Source: Rhodoferax sp. OV413 (lineage in GTDB: Bacteria > Pseudomonadota > Gammaproteobacteria > Burkholderiales > Burkholderiaceae_C). Taken from it: a DNA stretch of 64,000 nt. The stretch lies in assembly GCF_900104385.1 (NCBI RefSeq), contig NZ_FNJA01000011.1:1-64000 (forward strand), in the 5' to 3' direction. The position numbers and the translations under genes were made by a program. Shown here piece by piece: positions 8,632 to 21,918 of the stretch (positions are counted from its first letter, which is position 1; each line of letters starts with the position of its first letter). A model generated the notes under the pieces. The model did not search any database. It saw only the letters and a list, made by a program, of their open reading frames with translations, and was not told the origin of the DNA.

Positions 8632-9414
8632 CTAAACTGCGACCGCCAGCCAGTCGGTGCCCGTGGCGGCCTCTGCAACGCCGAGGGTGAGTCCGCTGCA
8701 ACCCACGGCTGCTGCCAGAGCCGCCAATGCCAGCTCTGGCCGGTTGTTCTGTTCGCTCAGGTGCGCGGCCATGATGTGGCGCAGGCCGCCGTCCACCAGG
8801 GCCTGGGCGATCTCGGCGGCGGCCTGGTTGGCCAGGTGGCCGTACATACCGCCCACGCGCTGTTTCAAGAAGGCGGGGTAGCGCGACGCGGCCAGCAGCT
8901 CGGTGTCGTGGTTGCATTCCAGCAGCATGGCCTGGCAGCCCATCAGCTGCTGCAGCACATGGGGCGTGGCGTGGCCCAGGTCAGTGAGTATGCCCAGCTG
9001 GGCATCGCCGCTGCGGCAACACAGCTGCAGTGGCTCGCGCGCATCGTGAGGCACGGTGAATGGCGTCAGCTGCAGGCCACCCACGTCGATTGCGCTGGTA
9101 TCGCGGGCAATGTGGAGCAAGCCGTCCCAGTCGTGCGGACCGATGGCAGCTTGCGTGCCGTGGCTCATCCACACCGGGATGCGGTGCCGCAGCGCCCACT
9201 GCGGCGCGCAGCCGACGTGGTCGCCGTGTTCGTGGGTGATGAAGATGGCATCGATCTGCGAGGCCTGCAGGCCTGCCAATGCCAGCCGCTGGTCAAGCTG
9301 CTTCTGGCCGAAGCCGCAATCGACCAGCAGCCGGGTGGTATGACCGCCGTGCTGGGCTTCCACCACGGTGCCGTTGCCCGCGCTGCCGCTGCCCAGGCTT
9401 TTGAAGCGAAGCAC
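8632..9414 (-). CDS. MBL-fold metallo-hydrolase, YycJ/WalJ-like
   Basis: A cytosolic metallo-beta-lactamase-fold hydrolase of 260 residues. The N-terminus MLRFKSLGSGSAGNGTVVE and the motif FITHEHGDHVGC (HxHxDH, about residues 60-65) are typical of the YycJ group, with later metal ligands in LTDLGHAT, LECNHD and the C-terminal AAHLSEQNN. The YycJ group is thought to be an exonuclease-like phosphodiesterase. Its stop is close to a 230-bp stretch holding the riboswitch, and it begins 14 bp after the bamC stop, so it is likely in one operon with dapA and bamC. Confidence 0.88.
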   Translation of the reverse strand: MLRFKSLGSGSAGNGTVVEAQHGGHTTRLLVDCGFGQKQLDQRLALAGLQASQIDAIFITHEHGDHVGCAPQWALRHRIPVWMSHGTQAAIGPHDWDGLLHIARDTSAIDVGGLQLTPFTVPHDAREPLQLCCRSGDAQLGILTDLGHATPHVLQQLMGCQAMLLECNHDTELLAASRYPAFLKQRVGGMYGHLANQAAAEIAQALVDGGLRHIMAAHLSEQNNRPELALAALAAAVGCSGLTLGVAEAATGTDWLAVAV

Positions 9415-9428
9415 CTGGGAAGCGGTGG

Positions 9429-10511
9429 TTACTTCAGATCGTCGGCGATGATCTTGACGATGCGCTGGGCATTGGCCGAGGACTCGGGGGCGCCGCTGGC
9501 ATTCAGCACCGAGACGGTGGTGGATTCGCCCGCGCTGACCACGGCGATGCGGTATTGCAGCGGCGGTGTGACGTTTTCCCTGCTGAACAGCTTGCTGAAG
9601 AAGCCGGGTTCCTTCTTGTCTGCATTCGGCGCCACATAGCGCACGAAATACGTGCCTTTGCTTCGGTCGCGGTCTTCCACGGTGAAGCCGGTGCGGTCCA
9701 GGGTCAGGCCCACACGACGCCAGGCGCGGTCGAAGCCATCGTCCATTTGGACCACGGGCTGGTTGTTGATGGTGGTCGCGCGGGCACCGGATTTGGCGGT
9801 TTCGGGCAGCAGCGCGGTCTTCACGTCGTCGCTAGGTACGCCGAGCTTGAGCATCAGGCGGCGCAGGAACTCGACTTCCAGCTCGGGGTCGGTAGGGCGC
9901 GGTTGCCAGATAGTCTGGTCCTTGGCCTGGTTGGTGTAGACCTCGATCATGCCGCGGTGGCTGATGTAGATCTCGGTGCCGCCGGATGCATTGCGCTCCA
10001 GGCGGGTGCGGAACTTGTCGCGTTCGCCGGTCGAGTACAGCGACTCAAACACCTTGCCCAGGGTGCTGCGGATGATGTCCTGCGGCAGCTTGGCGCGGTT
10101 TTCGGCCCAGTCGGTTTCCATGATGCCCAGGCTGGCCTGGTCTTCGGTTAGCAAGAAGCCGTTTTGTTGCCAGAAGTCGCGCACCGGCCCCCACAGTTGG
10201 TCGGCCGGACGGTTGATGACCAGCCAGCGCTGCGTACCCGCGCGTTCGATGCGGATGTCGCCCAGCGAGGAGGCGGCGGTAGGCGTTGCGGCGGCGACCT
10301 GGCCCACTTTGTAGTTGCTGGCGGTGATGGGGGCGCCGGGCACCACATAGCGCGAGTCGCGGGTCAGCTGCGTCAGGTCGGGTGGTACGTCAAGTGACGG
10401 GCCGGTTTTGGCGCCTGCGCTTTTGTAGTCGATTTTCTCGCCGTCCATGATCGTGCAGGCGCCGAGAGTCAGCGTCAATCCCAGCAATCCAACTCGTGCA
10501 ATATGGTTCAC
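9429..10511 (-). CDS. bamC: Outer-membrane protein assembly factor BamC (NlpB)
   Basis: Lipoprotein subunit of the BAM complex that inserts beta-barrel proteins. The 360-residue precursor has a signal peptide with lipobox LGAC (Cys19). After it comes the extended N-terminal region with SLDVPPDLTQL that lies along BamD, then two helix-grip domains (about residues 90-220 and 235-350). The dapA-bamC order on the same strand, 23 bp apart, is the arrangement known from many proteobacteria. It is somewhat longer than E. coli BamC (344). Confidence 0.92.
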   Translation of the reverse strand: MNHIARVGLLGLTLTLGACTIMDGEKIDYKSAGAKTGPSLDVPPDLTQLTRDSRYVVPGAPITASNYKVGQVAAATPTAASSLGDIRIERAGTQRWLVINRPADQLWGPVRDFWQQNGFLLTEDQASLGIMETDWAENRAKLPQDIIRSTLGKVFESLYSTGERDKFRTRLERNASGGTEIYISHRGMIEVYTNQAKDQTIWQPRPTDPELEVEFLRRLMLKLGVPSDDVKTALLPETAKSGARATTINNQPVVQMDDGFDRAWRRVGLTLDRTGFTVEDRDRSKGTYFVRYVAPNADKKEPGFFSKLFSRENVTPPLQYRIAVVSAGESTTVSVLNASGAPESSANAQRIVKIIADDLK

Positions 10512-10534
10512 GTATCGTTCCTAAAAAATAGTAT

Positions 10535-11416
10535 TTAGACCAGGCCGCCGCTGCGCAGCGCGTCTTTGACGGTGGCCTGGAGGTGGGTGGACAGCTGCGT
10601 CATCGGCAGGCGCAGCGCCGGGCCGCACAAGCCCATTTCGGCCATCGCCCATTTCACCGGGATAGGGTTGGCTTCGACGAACAGGTTTTTGTGCACCGGC
10701 ATCAGCTGGCGCTGGATTTCCATGGCGCGACGGACGTTGCCTGCAATCGCGGCCACGCAGAGTTCGTGCATCAGGCGCGGCGCCACATTGGCGGTCACGC
10801 TGATATTGCCTTGGCCGCCGCACAGCATCAGCGCCACGGCGGTTGGGTCATCACCCGAGTACACGGCAAAGCCCTGGGGCACATCGCGGATCAGCCACTG
10901 CGCGCGCTCAATATTGCCGGTGGCTTCCTTGATGCCGACGATGCCGGGCACCTGGGCTAGGCGCAGCACGGTGTCGTGCAGCATATCGGCGACCGAGCGG
11001 CCGGGGACGTTGTACAGCACCATGGGCAGATCGACCGTTTCGGCGATGGCCTTGAAGTGCTGGTACTGGCCTTCTTGCGTGGGCTTGTTGTAGTAGGGCA
11101 CGACCTGCAGATGGCAGTCGGCGCCCACGCTCTTGGCGAAGCGGGTGAGCTCGATGGCTTCGGAGGTGGAATTGGCACCGCAGCCGGCCATGATGGGCAC
11201 CCGGCCTTTGGCTTGCTCGACCGACACGCGGATGATCTCGCAGTGCTCTTCGATGTTGACCGTCGGCGATTCGCCGGTGGTGCCGACCACGCCTATGCAG
11301 TCCGTGCCCTCGGCGATATGCCAGTCGATCAATGTGCGCAGGGTGGGGTAGTCCACGCTGCCGTCTTCAAGCATGGGCGTTACAAGCGCCACGATGCTGC
11401 CGGTAATGGGTGTCAT
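10535..11416 (-). CDS. dapA: 4-hydroxy-tetrahydrodipicolinate synthase
   Basis: Condenses pyruvate and aspartate semialdehyde in the lysine/diaminopimelate pathway, cytosolic homotetramer. The 293-residue TIM barrel shows the Schiff-base lysine in VGIKEATG (Lys163), the proton-relay tyrosine in VLYNVPGRS (Tyr135) with Arg140, and the GTTGES loop (Thr46/Thr47). These are nearly in register with E. coli DapA. I chose the ATG at 11416 ([11 protein letters not shown]); ten upstream in-frame codons do not match the family. The gene heads the dapA-bamC-MBL operon. Confidence 0.96.
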   Translation of the reverse strand: MTPITGSIVALVTPMLEDGSVDYPTLRTLIDWHIAEGTDCIGVVGTTGESPTVNIEEHCEIIRVSVEQAKGRVPIMAGCGANSTSEAIELTRFAKSVGADCHLQVVPYYNKPTQEGQYQHFKAIAETVDLPMVLYNVPGRSVADMLHDTVLRLAQVPGIVGIKEATGNIERAQWLIRDVPQGFAVYSGDDPTAVALMLCGGQGNISVTANVAPRLMHELCVAAIAGNVRRAMEIQRQLMPVHKNLFVEANPIPVKWAMAEMGLCGPALRLPMTQLSTHLQATVKDALRSGGLV

Positions 11417-11515
11417 GTCCGCAGTCTCAAACGGGAAAACGGCCATTCTAACGAGAGCGTGTATCGGGTATTCGATAGGCCTTTGCGTTCAAAAATGGCA
11501 CTGAAAGACCAGATT

Positions 11516-11573
11516 GCTATTGATTTAATAGCTGCTTGCGCAGATAGACAGTGCGCTAGAGGCCGATTTTGTT
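11516..11573 (+). repeat. Dispersed small palindromic repeat, copy 3 (most complete)
   Basis: GCTATTGATTTAATAGC followed by TGCTTGCGCA, nine bases, GTGCGCTAGAGGCC and a T-rich tail. It lies between dapA and the small membrane gene and contains both nested palindromes. It appears to be the closest to a consensus for the family. Confidence 0.7.
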
Positions 11574-11698
11574 CAAAAACAAGCCCACAGCTGGTCGGCC
11601 AGCGCCACCAGGAACTCGGGCCGGGTGTAGAGCGCAAAGACGCCGGCTAGCGCCGCCAGGGCGACACACCAGACTAAGGGCTTGGTGGCGCGGCGCAT
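11573..11698 (-). CDS. Small single-TM protein downstream of the MFS gene
   Basis: A 41-residue protein, MRRATKPLVWCVALAALAG followed by a hydrophobic continuation and ADQLWACF. It has a basic N-terminus and a single membrane helix (about residues 8-24). The ATG at 11698 is 4 bp after the MFS stop on the same strand, so it would be translated from the same message. No family is recognised. The frame extends upstream within the MFS gene, which is shadow. It could be a chance frame, but the TM profile and tight spacing favour a real gene. Confidence 0.5.
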   Translation of the reverse strand: MRRATKPLVWCVALAALAGVFALYTRPEFLVALADQLWACF

Positions 11699-11702
11699 GC
11701 TG

Positions 11703-12926
11703 TCAGGCCGCTTGCGGCGCAGTGCGCGCGCGCTGGATCGGCGCTTCCTTGACCGGCAGATTGACCAGCCCGGCGAACACCCCCAGGGCAATCGCGATGT
11801 ACCAGACCAGGTCGTAGTTGCCATTGCGGTCGTACAGGAAGCCGCCCAGCCACACGCCCATGAACGAGCCGATTTGGTGGCTCAGGAACACAAAGCCGCT
11901 GAGCATAGACATATGCTGGATGCCAAAAATCTGCGCCAGCGCCGCATTGGTCGGCGGCACGGTGGACAGCCACAGCACGCCCATGGTCGCGGCAAAGATG
12001 TAGACGCTGGTGGGCGACAGCGGCGCCAGCAGGAAGACGCTGATCACCACCGCGCGGGCAAAGTAGATGAAGGCCAGGATGTTCTTTTTCTGCATCCGCT
12101 GCCCCAGCGAGCCGGCCGCGTAGGTGCCGAGCACATTGAACAGGCCGATCAGCGCCAGCGCGTAGCTGGCCACCTGGGGCGACAAGCCTTTGTCGCGCAA
12201 ATAGCTGGGCATGTGCACGCCAATGAACACCACCTGGAAGCCGCAGACGAAATAGCCGGCCATCAACAGCTGGAAGCTTGGGTACTTGAAGGCCTCTTTC
12301 AGCGCTTCGCCAATTGTCTGTTCGCGCCGCACCGGCTGGCCGGCGCCAAAGTTCGGTTCGCGCAGGCCCCAGGCCAGCGGCACGATCAGCATTGCGGCCG
12401 CGCCCAGCACCACCAGTGCCTGCTGCCAGCCCAGCTGGCTAATCAACAGACCCTCGGTCGGCACCATCAAGAACTGGCCGAACGAGCCGGCCGCCGCGGC
12501 AATGCCCATGGCCCAGGAGCGCTTGTCGGCCGCCACATTGCGCCCGATCACGCCATAGACCACCGCATAGGTGGTGCCGGCCTGGGCCATGCCCAGCAGC
12601 ACGCCGGCACTCAGGGTGAACAAAAACGGCGTGGGCGCGTAGGCCATGCCGACCAGGCCCAGTGCGTACAGCACGGCGCCAGCGACCATCACCCGGAAGG
12701 CGCCCAGCTTGTCGGCCAGCATGCCGGCAAACACGCCGCTGATGCCCCAGGCCAGGTTCTGGATGGCGATGGCAAACGCAAAGGTTTCGCGGGTCCAGCC
12801 CTGGGCCTGGGTGATGGGCTGCAGCCATAGGCCAAAGCCGTGGCGTATGCCCATGGACAGCGTGACGATGGCACCGCCGCAGATCAGCAGTTGGGCAAGT
12901 GAAAGAGAGGGGGAGGGACGGTTCAT
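11703..12926 (-). CDS. MFS transporter (oxalate/formate-antiporter-like)
   Basis: A 407-residue inner-membrane permease with 12 predicted helices. The N-terminal LSMGIRHGFGLWLQPITQAQGWTRETFAFAIAIQNLAWG is typical of the MFS_1 group related to the oxalate/formate antiporter OxlT and monocarboxylate carriers. The loop between TM2 and TM3 (GMLADKLGAFRVM) is the MFS motif A. I chose the ATG at 12926 (MNRPSPSLS); the frame continues upstream without family similarity. It is divergent from parE 90 bp away. A carboxylate substrate is a guess from the subfamily. Confidence 0.87.
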   Translation of the reverse strand: MNRPSPSLSLAQLLICGGAIVTLSMGIRHGFGLWLQPITQAQGWTRETFAFAIAIQNLAWGISGVFAGMLADKLGAFRVMVAGAVLYALGLVGMAYAPTPFLFTLSAGVLLGMAQAGTTYAVVYGVIGRNVAADKRSWAMGIAAAAGSFGQFLMVPTEGLLISQLGWQQALVVLGAAAMLIVPLAWGLREPNFGAGQPVRREQTIGEALKEAFKYPSFQLLMAGYFVCGFQVVFIGVHMPSYLRDKGLSPQVASYALALIGLFNVLGTYAAGSLGQRMQKKNILAFIYFARAVVISVFLLAPLSPTSVYIFAATMGVLWLSTVPPTNAALAQIFGIQHMSMLSGFVFLSHQIGSFMGVWLGGFLYDRNGNYDLVWYIAIALGVFAGLVNLPVKEAPIQRARTAPQAA

Positions 12927-13016
12927 CCTCTGACTGTAGCCAATTTGCCGGCTATAGGCAGTAAGGCTGTGGTTGTATCCAGTGTTTGCTGCCACAAACC
13001 ACTACAATCCGCGCCT

Positions 13017-14993
<1,977 letters not shown>

Positions 14994-15018
14994 CTGCTTA
15001 GCAGCCTTGGGTTGAGTT

Positions 15019-15825
15019 GTGAAAATTATGAATAAAACTGGCCTCTGGCGCAGATTCTGTATAGGCTTTGCGCTATTAATAGTGCAGCAATGGGCGTGTG
15101 CGGACGTATGGGGCTATATCGACACCCAGGGCGTGGCGCATTTCGCCAGCGAGCGGGTGGACGAGCGTTACGAGCTGTTCTACCAGGGCGACGAGAGCTT
15201 TGACACCACCCAGGGCGTGAAAGCCGCCGCCGCGCAAACACCTGCCGCGCCCGGCGCACCTCCCAAGCTGCTGGCGTTTTTCGATATTTCGCCCAGCTAC
15301 AAGCTGGTGAAACACCATCTGCTCGAGGCCTCCAACAAGCTCAGCATTGACTATGAGCTGCTGCAGGCCTTGATCGTGGCCGAGTCCGGCTTCAACAGCA
15401 CGGCGGTATCGCCCAAGGGCGCGGTCGGCCTGATGCAAATCATGCCGGCCACCGCCGAACGCTACGGCCTGGTGGGCGACCCGAAGAACAGCATCGAACA
15501 AAAGCTCACCGACCCCAAGACCAATATCCGCATCGGCTCGCGCTACCTGAGCGACCTGATCCGCATGTTCCCCGGCCAGCTGGACCTGGCCGTGGCCTCG
15601 TACAACGCCGGCGAAGGCGCGGTGCAGCGCGCGGGCAACCGGATTCCCAATTACAAAGAAACCCAGGCCTACGTCAAAACCGTGCTGCAGCTCTATAACG
15701 GGCTGAAGCCGCCGGTGGAGCAGCGCCGCCAGCCTACGCGGGTGCGCATGGAGCTGTCTGGTGGGGCTGTTGGTCGCGGCAATATGCCGTCCAGCAGCCA
15801 GCCTGTGCTGGTGGGCCTGCCCTGA
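15019..15825 (+). CDS. Periplasmic lytic transglycosylase (SLT domain)
   Basis: Cleaves peptidoglycan between MurNAc and GlcNAc. A signal peptide (basic start, then FCIGFALLIVQQWACA, cleaved near residue 28) is followed by a short DUF4124-like segment (DVWGYIDTQGVAHFASERVDE). After a linker comes the SLT domain from about residue 100, with catalytic Glu in LIVAESGFNSTAVSPKGAVGLMQIMP and the AVASYNAGEGAV motif. The start is either GTG at 15019 or ATG at 15028; neither has a strong ribosome site. It lies between parE and parC, an arrangement seen in Comamonadaceae. A GCTATTAATAG palindrome near 15074 in the signal-peptide coding region looks like a partial dispersed repeat. Confidence 0.9.
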   Translation: MKIMNKTGLWRRFCIGFALLIVQQWACADVWGYIDTQGVAHFASERVDERYELFYQGDESFDTTQGVKAAAAQTPAAPGAPPKLLAFFDISPSYKLVKHHLLEASNKLSIDYELLQALIVAESGFNSTAVSPKGAVGLMQIMPATAERYGLVGDPKNSIEQKLTDPKTNIRIGSRYLSDLIRMFPGQLDLAVASYNAGEGAVQRAGNRIPNYKETQAYVKTVLQLYNGLKPPVEQRRQPTRVRMELSGGAVGRGNMPSSSQPVLVGLP

Positions 15826-15915
15826 ATCCCGTCTGCTCCACAGCTGTCTGATCCGTCTGCGCGGCAGACAGCCGCTGCCTCCCATTCCCATTTTTTGCAC
15901 TGAAGTTTTTGTTCC

Positions 15916-18348
<2,433 letters not shown>

Positions 18349-18443
18349 TTCGCATTAGCTTTTGTATACATAAGCTGACTTCTCCGGTGTGAATCTGTCA
18401 CAATTTGTTGAGAGACAAATTCCGTGCACCACAAGGAGAAATC

Positions 18444-20237
18444 ATGAACTTCAGCAATCTGCGGGTGGCTGCCAAGCTCTGGCTGGCAGTCGGGGTGATC
18501 GTTACGACGCTGCTGGTTCTGGTCGGCTTGGTGAGCTTCAGGCTCGCCAAGCTGGAAGCAGAAAGCTCGGCAGAACAAAGCGCCATGGTCCAGCGGGTCA
18601 TGCAGTCGACCAAGTGGTCGGGGCTGACGGCACTGAATGCCGTGCGGGCGGAAGCCTCCCTGCTGAGCACCGACCCGGTGGTGGCGTCCACCTTCAAGGA
18701 CCCGACTACGGCCACCAGTGCCCAGATCACGGAAATCCAGAAGAGCATTGCCGACAGTGCTTTGAGCGATGCTGACAAAGCGCAGCTGGAAAAAATTGCC
18801 ACCAGCCGCAAGCTGGTGCTGGACAGCCGGGCCCGGGCCCAGCAGCTGAAGAAAGATGGCAAGGCCGAGGAAGCCCTGGCGCTGTTGCAGGGCGAGGTCA
18901 AGTCGGCCGTCACCGCTTACCTGGGGGAGCAGCGCAAGTTTGTGGAGATGCAGGAGCAGTCCTTGCGCCAGTCCGAGGTCGATGCCAAGGACGGCCGTGC
19001 CCTGCTGTTTAACTTGGTGAGCGCAGGGCTGGCGCTGCTGGTGCTGTGTGTGCTGGCCGGGGCCTACTGGCTGATCCGCAGCATCCAGCAGCCATTGGAG
19101 CAGGCCAATTCGGCCGCGGCGCTGATTGCCGAGGGCGATCTCAGCATGCAGCTGGAGTCGGCGCGCAAAGACGAATTTGGTGATCTGCTGCGTTCCCTGG
19201 GCTCGATGAGCAGTTCGCTGGGGCGCATGGTGCACCAGGTGCGCGAAAGTACCGACAGCATCGCCACCGCCAGTGCCGAGATCGCCAGCGGCAACAACGA
19301 CCTGGCGGCGCGCACCGAGCAGACTGCCAGCAACCTGCAAGAAACTGCGGCGTCCATGGACAACCTGACCCAGACCGTGCGCCAAAGTGCCGACAACGCC
19401 CACCAGGCCAGCACCCTGGCGGCCAGCGCCTCCAGCGTGGCGCAAAAGGGCGGCGATGTGGTCAAGCAGGTGGTGGTCACTATGGAAGAGATCAACGCCA
19501 GCAGCACCAAGATTTCAGACATCATCGGTGTGATCGACGGCATTGCGTTCCAGACCAATATCCTGGCATTGAACGCCGCGGTGGAAGCCGCCCGCGCGGG
19601 CGAGCAGGGCCGCGGCTTTGCAGTGGTGGCCAGCGAGGTGCGCAGCCTCGCGCAGCGCAGCGCCCAGGCGGCCAAGGAGATCAAGGGCTTGATCGGCACC
19701 TCGGTCGAGAAAGTCGAGTCCGGCGCCCGGCTGGTGGCCGAAGCCGGTACCACCATGACCGACATCATGCAGTCGGTGAAGCGCGTCACCGATATCGTGG
19801 GTGAGATTTCCGCTGCTGCCACCGAGCAAAGCTCGGGCATCGGCGAGATCAACCGTGCGGTGGTGAACCTGGACCAGATGACGCAGCAGAACTCGGCCTT
19901 GGTCGAGGAAAGCGCGGCCGCCGCCAGCAGCATGCGCGAGCAGGCCACGCAGCTGGCTGCAGCGGTGTCGGTGTTTAAAGTGCACAGCTCCATGCGCAGC
20001 GCGCCGGTCCACCGGCCTGCAGCGAGTGTGAAGAAGGCGGTTGCGCCGGTGTCCAAGCCCGTTGCGGCGCCCGCCATCAAGCATGCACCAGTGGCGGCGG
20101 TGAAGCGCACTCCGGTAGCCGCTCCGGCGCGGCCAGCTGCAACCGGCCCCGTGGCCCGTTCGCTGGCGGCACCGACGGCCAAGGCCAAACCCGCTGCCGT
20201 ACCCGCCGGAGGCGAAGGCGAGTGGGAAAGCTTCTAA
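18444..20237 (+). CDS. Methyl-accepting chemotaxis protein
   Basis: An inner-membrane chemoreceptor of 597 residues. An N-terminal TM ([20 protein letters not shown]) is followed by a periplasmic four-helix-bundle sensor (about 35-185), a second TM ([24 protein letters not shown]), HAMP (about 210-265) and the long signalling hairpin. The hairpin tip reads [24 protein letters not shown] Pro/Ala/Lys-rich linker leads to the C-terminal GEWESF, which resembles the NWETF pentapeptide that tethers CheR/CheB. An AAGGAG Shine-Dalgarno sits before the ATG at 18444. The ligand cannot be predicted. The gene follows parC by about 95 bp but is probably separate. Confidence 0.93.
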   Translation: MNFSNLRVAAKLWLAVGVIVTTLLVLVGLVSFRLAKLEAESSAEQSAMVQRVMQSTKWSGLTALNAVRAEASLLSTDPVVASTFKDPTTATSAQITEIQKSIADSALSDADKAQLEKIATSRKLVLDSRARAQQLKKDGKAEEALALLQGEVKSAVTAYLGEQRKFVEMQEQSLRQSEVDAKDGRALLFNLVSAGLALLVLCVLAGAYWLIRSIQQPLEQANSAAALIAEGDLSMQLESARKDEFGDLLRSLGSMSSSLGRMVHQVRESTDSIATASAEIASGNNDLAARTEQTASNLQETAASMDNLTQTVRQSADNAHQASTLAASASSVAQKGGDVVKQVVVTMEEINASSTKISDIIGVIDGIAFQTNILALNAAVEAARAGEQGRGFAVVASEVRSLAQRSAQAAKEIKGLIGTSVEKVESGARLVAEAGTTMTDIMQSVKRVTDIVGEISAAATEQSSGIGEINRAVVNLDQMTQQNSALVEESAAAASSMREQATQLAAAVSVFKVHSSMRSAPVHRPAASVKKAVAPVSKPVAAPAIKHAPVAAVKRTPVAAPARPAATGPVARSLAAPTAKAKPAAVPAGGEGEWESF

Positions 20238-20275
20238 GCAAGCCGCTGTTTTAAGCGGGTCGCTTGAGTGGCTGC

Positions 20276-20734
20276 TTAGCCGACTTCGGCGATCAGGTCG
20301 ATTTCCACGCAGCAGCCCATAGGCACCTGGGCCACGCCGAAGGCGCTGCGCGCATGGGCGCCTACGTCTTTGCCAAACACCTCGGCAAATAGCTCGCTGG
20401 CGCCATTGGTCACCAGATGCTGCTCGGTGTAATCGGACGTCGAATTGACCAGGGACATGAGCTTGACGATGCGGGTGATCTTGTTGAGGTCGCCCACGGC
20501 GGCATGCAAGGTACCCAGCAAGTCGATGGCGATGGCGCGGGCCGCGGCCGGGCCTTCGGCGGTCGTCATGTCTTTGCCGAACTGTCCGACCCAGGGTTTG
20601 CCGTCTTTCTTGGCCACGTGGCCGCTGAGGAACACCAGGTTGCCGGTGCGCACAAACGGCACATAGGCCGCCACGGGTACCGCTACGGGGGGCAGGGTGA
20701 TATTCAGTTCTTTGAGTTTTGCGTACACGTCCAT
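20276..20734 (-). CDS. RidA/YjgF-family protein
   Basis: A 152-residue member of the Rid (YjgF/YER057c/UK114) superfamily, YabJ-like subgroup. These are small trimeric proteins, many of which hydrolyse reactive enamines/imines made by PLP enzymes. Typical segments are the N-terminal helix MDVYAKLKELNITLPP, the core NLVFLSGHVAKKDGKP, and the C-terminal RSAFGVAQVPMGCCVEIDLIAEV. In canonical RidA the last strand carries R105 in 'p.R.a..v..LP'. Here the equivalent is HARSAFGVAQVPMG, so the catalytic Arg may be present as in the LysR-linked subgroup. The start is the ATG at 20734. It is monocistronic and convergent with the MCP gene. Confidence 0.88.
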   Translation of the reverse strand: MDVYAKLKELNITLPPVAVPVAAYVPFVRTGNLVFLSGHVAKKDGKPWVGQFGKDMTTAEGPAAARAIAIDLLGTLHAAVGDLNKITRIVKLMSLVNSTSDYTEQHLVTNGASELFAEVFGKDVGAHARSAFGVAQVPMGCCVEIDLIAEVG

Positions 20735-20780
20735 GGCGATTCCTTTTATAGATAAAAACGGCGGTTGCCGCATAGGGGTA

Positions 20781-20809
20781 TTGCGCAAGCAGCTACTATT
20801 TCAATAGCA
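20781..20809 (-). repeat. Dispersed small palindromic repeat, copy 4 (reverse orientation, partial)
   Basis: On the minus strand this reads TGCTATTGAAATAGTAGC followed by TGCTTGCGCAA. The left palindrome and the GCTTGCGCA element are present and the right half is missing. It sits between the RidA-type gene and the transglutaminase gene. Confidence 0.6.
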
Positions 20810-20824
20810 GATGCTGGCTGCAGC

Positions 20825-21835
20825 CTATTGCCACTGCATCGGCGGTGGCGACCAGTTGCTGGCTTGGCTTTGGCTTTGGGATTGAGACGAGGATGCATCA
20901 CCGCTACGCTGGCTTTGGCTGGCATCGCCCGGGCGCTCCGGCGCTGCGGCCACTGGCTCCAGCGGCATCACCGTCACGGCCACGCTCAGGGTGTGGCTGG
21001 CGCCACCGTGGATCACGCCACGCATGGGCGACACATCGGAGTAGTCGCGCCCGGTGGCCAGGGTCACATAGTCTTCGCCCGGGGTGCGGTTATTGGTCGG
21101 GTCGAAGTCGCACCAGCCCAGGTCGCCGGTCTGGTCCGGCACATAGACCGAGGCCCATGCGTGCGAGGCGTCGCTGCCGATCAGCCGGGGTTGGCCTGGC
21201 GCCGGGTGGGTCAGCAAATAGCCGCTGACATAGCGCGCCGGCAAACCCATGGCGCGCAGGCAGGCGACCATGATGTGGGCGAAATCCTGGCACACGCCCT
21301 TGCGCAGCGCCAGTGCTTCAACGGCCGGGGTGTTGACCTCGGTGCTTTCCGACGAATAGGTGAAGTCGGTGTAGATGCGCTCCATCAGGTTCTGGGCTGC
21401 AGCCAGCAATGGCACGCCGGGGCCGAAGCTGGGCCGGGCGTAGGCCGCAAAGTCGGGATGGCGCGGTACATAAGGCGAGGCAAATACAAATTCGGCCGCG
21501 GCATTGAACTGGGCGCCGGCCCGGTAGCGAAAGCGTTCGCGCACCTGCTCCCAGGTCAGCGCGCTCTGGGCCCAGATGGGCTCGCTGGTGCGTACCAGGC
21601 TGCGGGCGACCACGCTCAGGTGTTCGTGAACCGCCTGCAGCGAGAAGAACGAACACAGGTTGCCGTATACGTCGAGCGACTGGGTCAGCTGGCTGGGCGT
21701 GGGGCCGATCTTCAGCGTATGACTCAGCAGCTGCTGGTGCGCCGTGCTGGGCGGGCGCAAATGCGCCACATGCTGCGCGGTTTCCACCGCAGGCTGGTAG
21801 GCGTAATGGGTTTCGTGGGTGATTTCTAGCTGCAT
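20825..21835 (-). CDS. Transglutaminase-like cysteine peptidase (bacterial N-terminal domain type)
   Basis: A 336-residue protein with the bacterial transglutaminase N-terminal beta domain (MQLEITHETHYAYQPAVETAQHVAHLRPP, about 1-90) and the catalytic transglutaminase-like core. Catalytic residues are visible in LRKGVCQDFAHIMVACLRAMGLPARYVSGYL (Cys), DASHAWASVYVP (His) and GWCDFDPTNN (Asp). The C-terminus is Gln/Ser-rich. Together with the ATP-grasp/alpha-E and DUF2126 genes upstream it forms the conserved cluster proposed to make or process an unknown peptide. All three genes lie on the minus strand with gaps of 83 and 98 bp. Confidence 0.9.
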   Translation of the reverse strand: MQLEITHETHYAYQPAVETAQHVAHLRPPSTAHQQLLSHTLKIGPTPSQLTQSLDVYGNLCSFFSLQAVHEHLSVVARSLVRTSEPIWAQSALTWEQVRERFRYRAGAQFNAAAEFVFASPYVPRHPDFAAYARPSFGPGVPLLAAAQNLMERIYTDFTYSSESTEVNTPAVEALALRKGVCQDFAHIMVACLRAMGLPARYVSGYLLTHPAPGQPRLIGSDASHAWASVYVPDQTGDLGWCDFDPTNNRTPGEDYVTLATGRDYSDVSPMRGVIHGGASHTLSVAVTVMPLEPVAAAPERPGDASQSQRSGDASSSQSQSQSQASNWSPPPMQWQ

Positions 21836-21918
21836 GGCAAACCAACCTTAACACGACTTGTGCGGCGCCCCCAGGGCGGGGCAGCGGCCCCATATTTGGG
21901 CGCCGCGCAAGCTGAAAC